Source: Prolixibacteraceae bacterium
GTDB lineage: Bacteria; Bacteroidota; Bacteroidia; Bacteroidales; Prolixibacteraceae
Assembly: GCA_028683385.1 (NCBI GenBank)
Contig: JAQUIJ010000002.1
Span: 248,001 to 312,000, forward strand
Length of the DNA stretch: 64,000 nt
Direction: 5' to 3'
The notes beneath the pieces were generated by a model. It had not been told where the DNA came from. It saw nothing but the letters and a program-made list of their open reading frames with translations, and ran no database searches. Positions 43,883 through 51,500 of the stretch are shown in pieces. How positions within the stretch are numbered: position 1 is the first letter of the stretch; each line of letters begins with the position of its first letter. Made by a program: the position numbers and the translations under genes.

Positions 43883-45514
43883 TTAATAAAGGAACCTCTT
43901 TATTTTTTGCGTTGGCGTTTTTTCGAAAGGGATGGGCTGAAGTACTACCCGCTGAATCTGTGAAAACTTATTGAGTTCAATATTTACTTTGTTTTGAATT
44001 TCTTTCAGAATCTCATCTGTTTTGTCGTTCAGATACAGAACCGCTTCTGTTTTCATGTTCCGGTATTTATTTTCAAGCTCTTCCATGTTTAAATGTACCA
44101 AAGCAACAAGTCTTCCTTTTTGTTCGACAACAAGCGATTCGAGTACATATTCCATCCGGTTTATAAGTGATTCAATTTCCTCCGGATAGATGTTTTCGCC
44201 ACTCGATCCAACAATCATGTTTTTCATCCGGCCCTTGATATAAAGGTTCCCATCCTTATCAAAACAGCCCAGGTCTCCAGTCTTCAGCCAGCCATCTTCA
44301 GTAAAAGCATTTTTAGTTATTTCAGGTTCTTTGTAATAACCCATCATAACATTTTCACCTTTGGCTTGAATTTCGCCAAGACCAGTCTTTCGATCAGGTT
44401 GAGCAATTCTGAGATGAACACCTTCCACCGGTAATCCGGTTGAGAGAAATCGGGTTTTTGCAACACCGGCGCCTGCAAGCAATGGCGACGATTCAGTCAT
44501 GCCATAACCAATGGCCAAAGGAAATCCACCTTCCATTAGAAAACGTTCGACATTATCATCCAATTTTGCACCGCCAATACCAAAAAACTTCAGATTGCCG
44601 CCAAATGTTGCAAAGAGTTTCTTTGCGGCGACTTTGTGTAGTAGTTTCCTTGAAACCGGAATTTTATATAGTATTCGTGTGATCAACTTACGGTTAATCT
44701 CGGGCAGTATTTTTGATTTGTATATTTTTTCGATGATCAACGGGACTACCAGCATGATTGTTGGCTTCACCTGTTCCAGCGCAGCCAATAAAATTGAAGC
44801 TACCGGAGGTTTCTTTAGGTAATTAACCGTTGCTCCATATTTGATTGGGAGAATGAGCCCTAACGTGTTTTCAAACGTATGCGAAAGTGGCAGAACGGAA
44901 AGGAAACGGTCGCCCGGAATAACGTTTTGAATAATCCAGCTTTGCTGGGCAGTCCAAACGATATTTTTGTGGGTCAGCATAACTCCCTTCGACTTTCCGG
45001 TTGTTCCGGAAGTATAGATGATCGAACAGAGATCTTTTTCTTCAACTTTGGGGTACTCGAAAAGTTGCTCGTTCATATCGTCGAATACTACCTCTGTTTT
45101 GTCTGAAACAATTTGAAAATTTTCGATGTGAATGACGGTTAATCCAGATATCGGTTCAAGTTTTAAGCGCAATGTTTCTGATACATATACAACGGAAACA
45201 TCAGCATGTAAAATGATATTTTTTATTTCGTTTGGATGAAAGTCAGGAAGAATTGGAACAACTACAGCTCCAAGTACGGTGGTTGCAAAAAATGCGATGC
45301 CCCATTGTGGCATATTTACACTCAATATAGCGACTTTATCGCCTTTTTTTACACCAATCGATTGAAGTTGAAATGCTGCCTTTTTAACTTCACATTCCAA
45401 TTGCTTATAAGTCATGTTTTCCTCACCAACAAATATCAATGACTGACTATTTGCAAAATCCCTATAACTTGCCTGCAACATAGCAGGGATAGTCAAAACT
45501 TCAAGCCTCCTCAT
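43883..45514 (-). CDS. AMP-dependent acyl-CoA synthetase (long-chain fatty acid type)
   Basis: Activates a carboxylic acid, probably a long-chain fatty acid, to its acyl-AMP and then acyl-CoA. The 543-residue protein has the P-loop-like IYTSGTTGKSKGVMLTHK (about 166-183), GYGMTESSPLL (about 342-352), the adenylate-binding GWLKTGDLG (about 405-413) and the hinge KGRMKNMIVGSSGENIYPEE (about 424-443). A final lysine in TPTQKIKRF fits the C-terminal catalytic lysine. It stands alone. A 324-bp divergent gap lies upstream. Confidence 0.92.
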   Translation of the reverse strand: MRRLEVLTIPAMLQASYRDFANSQSLIFVGEENMTYKQLECEVKKAAFQLQSIGVKKGDKVAILSVNMPQWGIAFFATTVLGAVVVPILPDFHPNEIKNIILHADVSVVYVSETLRLKLEPISGLTVIHIENFQIVSDKTEVVFDDMNEQLFEYPKVEEKDLCSIIYTSGTTGKSKGVMLTHKNIVWTAQQSWIIQNVIPGDRFLSVLPLSHTFENTLGLILPIKYGATVNYLKKPPVASILLAALEQVKPTIMLVVPLIIEKIYKSKILPEINRKLITRILYKIPVSRKLLHKVAAKKLFATFGGNLKFFGIGGAKLDDNVERFLMEGGFPLAIGYGMTESSPLLAGAGVAKTRFLSTGLPVEGVHLRIAQPDRKTGLGEIQAKGENVMMGYYKEPEITKNAFTEDGWLKTGDLGCFDKDGNLYIKGRMKNMIVGSSGENIYPEEIESLINRMEYVLESLVVEQKGRLVALVHLNMEELENKYRNMKTEAVLYLNDKTDEILKEIQNKVNIELNKFSQIQRVVLQPIPFEKTPTQKIKRFLY

Positions 45515-45838
45515 ATTTCAGTATTCAACAGCGGATTTAATAACGAATTAATCCGTCAAAAGTATATAAATGTTCTGTTTAGCTTTAAAATTCCTCAAGG
45601 TATTTGTATGTTTTGCCTTTAAATGCCAATGAAAATGAAATTTATTCGAATTTCGGAATTGTTTCGTCGGAGTTTTGCTTATTTGTTTTAATGTGACTTT
45701 CACACAGTACGATAAAATAGATTTAAACATGTGATGCTAATTGGCTTGCTAAAACTTATTCGCCAGATTATAAAATTGTAAAATAAATTGTTCGCGATGT
45801 TCCAAAAAAGACCGTAAATGAATTAAATTTGAAAGGAA
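45515..45838. other. Divergent intergenic region, no gene seen
   Basis: 324 bp of AT-rich DNA between two divergent genes. A minus-strand TACTTTTG (45557-45564) fits TAnnTTTG for the acyl-CoA synthetase. A plus-strand TAAATTTG (45824-45831) lies only 7 nt before the HD-domain gene, too close for a normal leader. A 60-codon minus-strand frame inside has no coding character and is not called. Confidence 0.6.
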
Positions 45839-46489
45839 ATGAATACTACTGAAATCATACAAAATACAGAACGGTTTATCGAATCTCGGTTTCGTTCGGA
45901 GGGGAGTGGTCACGACTGGTTTCATGTTGACCGGGTGCGAAAAATGGCTCTTCGAATTGGAGAACAGGAAGGTTGTGATTTATTTATTGTTGAGATGGCA
46001 GCGTTGCTTCATGATTTGGATGACTGGAAACTGGTAGATTCTGAAAATCAGAATACTTCGAAAGCAAAAGAATGGTTAGATTCGATGTGTGTTGAGCAAA
46101 GAATAGCCGACCATGTTTTACAAGTGATTGAAGAAGTTTCGTTTAAAGGAGCCGATATTGAAACACCGGTTAGTTCAGTCGAAGCTGCTGCTGTTCAGGA
46201 TGCAGATCGCTTGGATGCCATTGGCGCCATCGGAATTGCCCGAACGTTTGCCTATGGAGGCCATAAGAGCCGGCTAATCTACGATCCGTCAATTACACCT
46301 GTAATGCACGATGACTTTCAGAACTATAAAAACAATACAGCATCAACAATTAATCATTTTTATGAAAAATTGTTATTACTGAAAGATAGGATGAATACCA
46401 ATGCTGCCAAAGTTGTTGCAGAACAAAGGCATCAGTTTATGAATGATTATTTATCCCAATTTTATGAAGAATGGGAGGCTATACGATGA
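45839..46489 (+). CDS. HD domain phosphohydrolase
   Basis: A 216-residue metal-dependent phosphohydrolase of the YedJ/uncharacterised HD family. The first histidine lies in HDWFHVDRV (about 24-32), the HD pair is in LLHDLDDWK (about 57-65), and a further aspartate is in VQDADRLDAIGAIG (about 120-133). The substrate is unknown; nucleotides are likely from family precedent. Its stop overlaps the VOC gene start by the ATGA arrangement, so the two are translationally coupled. Confidence 0.9.
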   Translation: MNTTEIIQNTERFIESRFRSEGSGHDWFHVDRVRKMALRIGEQEGCDLFIVEMAALLHDLDDWKLVDSENQNTSKAKEWLDSMCVEQRIADHVLQVIEEVSFKGADIETPVSSVEAAAVQDADRLDAIGAIGIARTFAYGGHKSRLIYDPSITPVMHDDFQNYKNNTASTINHFYEKLLLLKDRMNTNAAKVVAEQRHQFMNDYLSQFYEEWEAIR

Positions 46490-46905
46490 AAACAACAATT
46501 ACTAATACTTCAGTTATGAAAATTGAACACATAGCAATTTGGACACGGGACTTGGAAGGTATGCGAAATTTTTATACGCATTATTTTAATGCGTCATCAG
46601 GTTCAGGGTACTACAATCATTCCAAAGAGTTTAGATCATATTTTCTTTCGTTCGAAGGTGAATGTAGGCTGGAGTTAATGCAAATGCCAACCGTAACGAA
46701 CAATAGAAACGATTATCGGAAACACTATTCCGGCATTGCTCATTTCGCCTTTAAAGTCGGCTCACGCGAGCGGGTTGACCAAATTACGGAAATGCTTCAG
46801 CAGGATGGGTTTGAGATTATCAGTCCCGGAAGAATGACCGGAGATGGCTATTACGAAAGTGCTGTTTATGATCCGGAAAAAAATCGAATTGAGATTGTTG
46901 CCTAA
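46486..46905 (+). CDS. VOC (glyoxalase/bleomycin-resistance) family protein
   Basis: A 139-residue vicinal-oxygen-chelate fold protein with two beta-alpha-beta-beta-beta modules. Probable metal ligands are the histidine in IEHIAIWTRDLE (about 14), a glutamate in RLELMQMP (about 64), the histidine in GIAHFAFKV (about 84) and the glutamate in NRIEIVA at the C-terminus. The start at 46486 is preferred because it makes the ATGA overlap with the HD gene; an internal ATG (MKIEHIAI) 30 nt later would also give a complete fold. Its reaction is not known. Confidence 0.87.
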   Translation: MKTTITNTSVMKIEHIAIWTRDLEGMRNFYTHYFNASSGSGYYNHSKEFRSYFLSFEGECRLELMQMPTVTNNRNDYRKHYSGIAHFAFKVGSRERVDQITEMLQQDGFEIISPGRMTGDGYYESAVYDPEKNRIEIVA

Positions 46906-46914
46906 TAGGAGGAC

Positions 46915-46958
46915 GTCATTAGTCATTAGTAAATGACAATTTCCCAATGACTAATGAC
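46915..46958. terminator. Hairpin between convergent VOC and DUF3109 genes
   Basis: A perfect 13-bp stem (GTCATTAGTCATT / AATGACTAATGAC) with an 18-nt loop is followed on the plus strand by TATTTTCTT. It probably acts as a weak bidirectional terminator. It overlaps the last base of the DUF3109 stop codon. Confidence 0.6.
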
Positions 46959-47530
46959 TATTTTCTTCCTGGCATGTTTTCGGCTGCGTATTGCAATTGT
47001 TCGTACCATTCCTCGCCGTATTTTCTGATCAGAGGTTCTTTCAAAAAAACATAGAGTGGTAATTTTGCGACTTTCCCCCACTCACGTCCGGGCTTACAAA
47101 TGTCGATTTGCTGGTAGTTTACCGCGTCAAATCGTTTGTATTCAGTAATTCGTATCGGGAAAAGGTGGCAGGAAACAGGTTTTCTGAAAGTGATTTTTCC
47201 ATCCAGAAAAGCTTTTTCGATACCACATTTCAGAATGTCGTTTTCTTTGTAGGTGTACACGCACTGCTTGTTGTTCTCAAGTGGCGTTACCAAATCTCCA
47301 TCCAGATCAATCACCGCAAATCCTTGTTTGCTGATTTCATTCCGATGATTTTCTGATAAGTAAGGTTCAACTTCAGGATAAGCTTCCTGAATGGCTTTTA
47401 CTTCTTCAGGAGTGACCGGTGCACCCGAATCGCCTTCAACACAGCAGGCTCCTTTACATTTCAATAAATCACAAAGGAATTTCTTCTCCAGAATATCTAA
47501 ACTAACAATGGTACGGCCGATTTCAAGCAT
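46958..47530 (-). CDS. DUF3109 family cysteine-rich protein
   Basis: A 190-residue protein with a cluster of conserved cysteines: CDLLKCKGACCVEGDSGAP (about 20-38), a later CVYTY and CGIEKAF pair (about 90-105), and CHLFPIRI (about 120-127). The arrangement is like YkgJ-type zinc or iron-sulfur proteins. The family is widespread in Bacteroidota but functionally uncharacterised. It lies downstream of gpmI on the same strand, separated by a long palindrome. Confidence 0.88.
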   Translation of the reverse strand: MLEIGRTIVSLDILEKKFLCDLLKCKGACCVEGDSGAPVTPEEVKAIQEAYPEVEPYLSENHRNEISKQGFAVIDLDGDLVTPLENNKQCVYTYKENDILKCGIEKAFLDGKITFRKPVSCHLFPIRITEYKRFDAVNYQQIDICKPGREWGKVAKLPLYVFLKEPLIRKYGEEWYEQLQYAAENMPGRK

Positions 47531-47544
47531 TTCGGGGAATATAA

Positions 47545-47577
47545 AATCCTGACAGGTTTTTAAAACCTGTCAGGATT
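47545..47577. repeat. Perfect 16-bp palindrome (CCTGACAGG type)
   Basis: AATCCTGACAGGTTTT and its exact inverse complement are separated by one base. Similar CCTGACAGGTTTT-AAAACCTGTCAGG elements are, to my recollection, frequent between genes in Bacteroidota. It lies between gpmI and the DUF3109 gene on the minus strand and could terminate or attenuate transcription, though the T-run after it is weak. Confidence 0.85.
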
Positions 47578-47594
47578 AAAGTGGAATTTTTAAA

Positions 47595-49127
47595 TTATTT
47601 TTCAATCAATACTTTTCCAGTCATTTCAGCTGGAATTTCCAGACCCATGATTGACAACAGGGTAGGAGCAACATCGGCCAGAATACCGTTGTCGATTTTT
47701 ACGTTTTTGTTTTCAGATATGTAAATGCAAGGAACCGGGTTCAGCGAATGAGCTGTGTTGGCCGATCCATCTTCGTTAACGGCGTTGTCGGCATTTCCGT
47801 GGTCAGCAATAATGATAATCTCATACCCACCCTTTTGAGCTGCTTCAACAACAGCTTTCACGCAACCATCAACGGCAGTCACTGCTTTCGAAATGGCTTC
47901 GTAAACTCCGGTATGACCAACCATGTCGCCGTTTGCAAAATTCAGGCAAACAAAATCGGCAGTTCCGTTGGCCAATTCAGGAACAATCAAGTCGCGAACC
48001 ATTGGTGCCGACATTTCAGGCTGAAAATCGTAAGTCGGGACTTTAGGCGAAGGAGCCAAAAGCCTTTTTTCACCCGGGAATTCTTCTTCGCGGCCACCGC
48101 TGAAAAAGAAGGTAACGTGCGCATATTTTTCAGTTTCGGCAATTCGGATTTGTTTCAATCCGGCTTTCGAAACGATTTCGCCCATTGTATTATTCAGGTT
48201 TGGCTTGTCGAAAATAACATTGACATTTTTGAAATCGGCTTTGTAGTTGGTCATAGTGTACCACTGCAAAGGCATGGTTTTTAATCCAAATTCAGGAAGA
48301 TCCTGCTGCGTAAAGGCAATAGTTGTCTGGCGCAAACGGTCGGTGCGGAAATTGAAACAAATCACCACATCGTTTTCCTGAATGGTAGCCAACGGGTTCC
48401 CGTTTTCATCAACCATCACGATCGGTTTCAGGAATTCGTCGGTAACGCCAGCTTCGTATGATTCTTTAACTGTTTTCAGCAAGTCAGTCGAAGGAGTTCC
48501 TTTTCCTTCAGTATATAAATCGTAGGCCAATTTAAACCGGTCGTAATTTTTATCGCGATCCATGCCATAATAACGGCCAATCAACGAGGCAAATTTACCA
48601 TTGGTGCCTTCGAGGCTTTTCAGGTCTTCTTCCAGAAATCCTAATCCTGAACGTGGATCAGTGTCGCGTCCATCGGTCAATCCGTGGATAAATGTATTTT
48701 TTAGTCCGAAGTCGGTTCCAATCTGGCAAAGAGCAACCATATGCGCGCTCAAAGCATGAACTCCGCCAGGGCCAATTAGCCCGATCAGGTGTACATTTTT
48801 ATTATTTTCCTTCGCGTAGGTAAACGCTTTCACGATTTGTGGTTCGGTCCAAAGTGTTTTTTCGCGGATGGCTTTGGTGATTTTTACCATGTCCTGATAG
48901 ATCACACGTCCGGCGCCGATGTTGAGGTGACCTACTTCCGAATTTCCCATTTGACCATCGGGCAAACCAACATATTCGCCACAAGTTAGCAGTTGCGAGT
49001 GAGGATAATTGGCATTCAGGTAGTCCAGGAATGGTGTTGGAGCTGTTGCAATAATATCGCGTGCGGTACCATCGCCAATTCCCCAACCATCAAGTATCAT
49101 TAAAAGTGCTTTTTTATAAGTTGCCAT
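47595..49127 (-). CDS. gpmI: 2,3-bisphosphoglycerate-independent phosphoglycerate mutase
   Basis: Interconverts 3- and 2-phosphoglycerate in glycolysis with two Mn2+ ions. The 510-residue length is typical. The N-terminal LMILDGWGIGDG holds the metal aspartate, and the phosphoserine is in MGNSEVGHLNIGAGR (about 61-75). FIHGLTDGRDTDPRSG (about 147-162) and IIADHGNADNAV (about 443-454) complete the metal sites. The gene has its own promoter (TAnnTTTG about 40 nt upstream). Confidence 0.97.
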   Translation of the reverse strand: MATYKKALLMILDGWGIGDGTARDIIATAPTPFLDYLNANYPHSQLLTCGEYVGLPDGQMGNSEVGHLNIGAGRVIYQDMVKITKAIREKTLWTEPQIVKAFTYAKENNKNVHLIGLIGPGGVHALSAHMVALCQIGTDFGLKNTFIHGLTDGRDTDPRSGLGFLEEDLKSLEGTNGKFASLIGRYYGMDRDKNYDRFKLAYDLYTEGKGTPSTDLLKTVKESYEAGVTDEFLKPIVMVDENGNPLATIQENDVVICFNFRTDRLRQTTIAFTQQDLPEFGLKTMPLQWYTMTNYKADFKNVNVIFDKPNLNNTMGEIVSKAGLKQIRIAETEKYAHVTFFFSGGREEEFPGEKRLLAPSPKVPTYDFQPEMSAPMVRDLIVPELANGTADFVCLNFANGDMVGHTGVYEAISKAVTAVDGCVKAVVEAAQKGGYEIIIIADHGNADNAVNEDGSANTAHSLNPVPCIYISENKNVKIDNGILADVAPTLLSIMGLEIPAEMTGKVLIEK

Positions 49128-49166
49128 AATTTAGATTCGTTTTAAATAATAAACTAATTTGCGACA

Positions 49167-49174
49167 CAAAAGTA
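49167..49174 (-). promoter_or_regulatory. -7 box upstream of gpmI
   Basis: On the minus strand TACTTTTG fits TAnnTTTG and lies 39 nt before the gpmI ATG. A TTG about 22 nt further upstream is a possible -33 element. Confidence 0.5.
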
Positions 49175-49441
49175 TCGTTTTTTCTATTGATTTTACCAAG
49201 ATTGCTAATCGCTTAAAATGAATTAACAATTTACTTTTATTCAGGTTGTGTATTTCAGAAAGTTTTATCAAATGGGATGAAAATGAGATTTACAAAGCTG
49301 ATGGAAACTTTAATCGGTTTTTCTGGTTTCAGGTATTACAATTTGATCGTAAGCGAGTTGTTTATCCTTTCAGGATAGAAAAATGTGAATTTTTATTTCG
49401 TTCAATTGCCTATATTTACCTATGAACTTAAATGTGCTGGT

Positions 49442-51418
49442 ATGAATTTCAATAAAATTACTTCGGTAGTGTTCGTTTGCTCTTTTATTTTCGCTTATCC
49501 AATTGTTGGTCAGGATTTTAACTCGAATCGGGTTGTCAGTCAAACCGGTAAGCCTAATTCAACGGAATTTGCTCAGATTACGGATAACGAATTCATATCA
49601 ACAGATTCAGGAAGTATCTCAAATGCTGGTTCCGAAGTGTTGATTAGCCAGCCTGCCGGTGTTTATGATTTGACAACCCTCAAATTAAAAAATAAGATTA
49701 TTCCATTAACTTATCCGGTTTATCAATTGCTCGACTACTTCGAAACAAAGGGAGATCTGGGCTTTTTACCTCAGGCCAAACCGTACACAAAAGTTTTTAT
49801 TGCTGAACTTTTGATAAAACTTATAGCCAAAGATAATTTGTCGAACCGCGAAAAGCGTGTCGTTCAACAACAACTTGCAGACATTATGCAGGATTACAAT
49901 GGCCTGAAAATATATCAGGAAGCCTCTAAAAATACTTATGCGGTCGTTGGCTTTAGTGCCGAAACATCGGTTCGAAGTGGAATTGGGGATAATGGAACCA
50001 TGGCGATGAGCTTACTTGGAGAGCCATATTTGTCGGGTGATCTGGGCAAACACCTTACTTTTACTGCAGGAATGGGTCTCGCTATTGAAAGGCTTACCCC
50101 GGATATTTTTTACCAGTCGTACACCCGCGATAAACAGGTTGTGTTTCCATACGAATCGGTTGGATATTCCTATTTGCCCTATCAGTTTAATTTTGATACG
50201 ATGTGGGCGCATGTTTTGGCTTCAGGTAATTCAGGTGAAGGAAAGCCGGTTAAAAAGGATTTTACCGCAGGAATGATTTATCACACTGAACTGAATGGAT
50301 CCTGGTTTGACGGAGCAGTCCAGATGAGTATAAATAATCAGCGACGAGCCTGGGGGCATGATCAAAATAACCTGGTGCTTTCGTCCACTGCACGCCGATT
50401 CCCGGGAATTGAACTGAAAATTCAGCCTGCCAAATGGATACGCTATTCTTATGTGATGGGATCATTGTTCTCGTATGCGAACCAGGATTCAAGTTATAAA
50501 AGTGAAATTTATGGGTACGAATTGGGCCAGGTGCAGAAGAATTTCACCTATCATCTGGTTGAATTCATGCCCAATCGTTGGTTGCAAATTTCGGCTGGCG
50601 GAGGTAATATCTGGTCAAAACGTTTCGAACTGGCTTACATGGTTCCGTTTGTAATGCCCCATTTTACGCAGATTGATGTTGGCGATCATGATAATTTGAC
50701 CATGTATTTTGATGTGGCTACTTTGATTCCTCCAGTTGGAAAAATTTGGGGTGGTTTTTTTGTCGATGAATTTGATTTTAAAACATCAGGAAAATTGTTT
50801 CGAATGCCTCATAACCGGTATGCCTGGCAATTGGGTTGGAAATCGAACCTGATCTCCGATTTAATTCCCGGCACAACTTCAACACTAAAATACACCCGAC
50901 TTTCTCCATTTGTTTATACTCATTATCCTGAAACTGAATTTAATACCTTTGGGAGTGGGGCTTTGGATATGACTTATACTCACGATGAATTTAATCTGGG
51001 TTTTTATCTTCCGCCAAATTCATCGGAACTGAATTGGAAGTTGGTAAATGTGGCAGTTCCTGACCTGGTATTGTCTCTTGATAATAAGCTGATTATTCAT
51101 GGTACAAACGATTTGGCAAGTACCAATATTTACCAAATTTACGGTGATGTTTATCGTCAGTACTATGAAGAACCTGGCAGGGCTATGATAAAATACCCAT
51201 ATGAAAATTTTACAAAAGATGGAATTTACGACTGGACGGTGATGTCTGAATTTAAGTTTGATTGGAAACTTCGCCATTCAGGCTTGTTGAATTATTACCG
51301 TGTGGTAGGAAGTTTAGGCTATGCCAAAACGTGGTGGCGGAGTAACGAAAGTCAGGTTGTTGCTCCTGAATCCCGGAACCTGATTACGGGAAGTATTGGG
51401 ATTGTGGTGGAAATGTAG
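49442..51418 (+). CDS. Wzi-like outer-membrane beta-barrel protein (capsule assembly family)
   Basis: A 658-residue exported protein with a signal peptide (about 1-22, hydrophobic core VVFVCSFIFAYP, cleavage near VGQ-DF). An N-terminal region with YPVYQLLDYFETKGDLGFLP resembles the start of Wzi-family proteins. The barrel part includes RRAWGHDQNNLVLSSTAR, like the WGxxxxxxLLLSxxARPF block of that family. Wzi proteins help anchor capsule at the surface. The start at 49442 is chosen because the earlier ATG at 49385 would bury the signal peptide. It is next to the nucleotide-sugar operon, which suits a surface-polysaccharide role. Confidence 0.75.
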   Translation: MNFNKITSVVFVCSFIFAYPIVGQDFNSNRVVSQTGKPNSTEFAQITDNEFISTDSGSISNAGSEVLISQPAGVYDLTTLKLKNKIIPLTYPVYQLLDYFETKGDLGFLPQAKPYTKVFIAELLIKLIAKDNLSNREKRVVQQQLADIMQDYNGLKIYQEASKNTYAVVGFSAETSVRSGIGDNGTMAMSLLGEPYLSGDLGKHLTFTAGMGLAIERLTPDIFYQSYTRDKQVVFPYESVGYSYLPYQFNFDTMWAHVLASGNSGEGKPVKKDFTAGMIYHTELNGSWFDGAVQMSINNQRRAWGHDQNNLVLSSTARRFPGIELKIQPAKWIRYSYVMGSLFSYANQDSSYKSEIYGYELGQVQKNFTYHLVEFMPNRWLQISAGGGNIWSKRFELAYMVPFVMPHFTQIDVGDHDNLTMYFDVATLIPPVGKIWGGFFVDEFDFKTSGKLFRMPHNRYAWQLGWKSNLISDLIPGTTSTLKYTRLSPFVYTHYPETEFNTFGSGALDMTYTHDEFNLGFYLPPNSSELNWKLVNVAVPDLVLSLDNKLIIHGTNDLASTNIYQIYGDVYRQYYEEPGRAMIKYPYENFTKDGIYDWTVMSEFKFDWKLRHSGLLNYYRVVGSLGYAKTWWRSNESQVVAPESRNLITGSIGIVVEM

Positions 51419-51432
51419 AGCGCCTGTAAACG

Positions 51433-51480
51433 AAAACCTCCAATGTGATTGTCTGTAGACAAACGCATTGGAGGTTTCTT
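51433..51480. terminator. Bidirectional terminator between wzi-like gene and fkp
   Basis: A stem of about 14 bp (AAACCTCCAATGTG / CGCATTGGAGGTTT, G-T pair included) with a loop of about 16 nt is flanked by A-rich and T-rich ends. It lies between the convergent stop codons at 51418 and 51501. Confidence 0.8.
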
Positions 51481-51500
51481 ATGCTCGGTTTAGTCGATGG

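Noticed and set aside
45548-45730. A 60-codon minus-strand frame in the 324-bp divergent gap
   Set aside because: The composition is AT-driven (rich in Lys, Asn, Phe), with no motif, and it would occupy the promoter region of the acyl-CoA synthetase gene.
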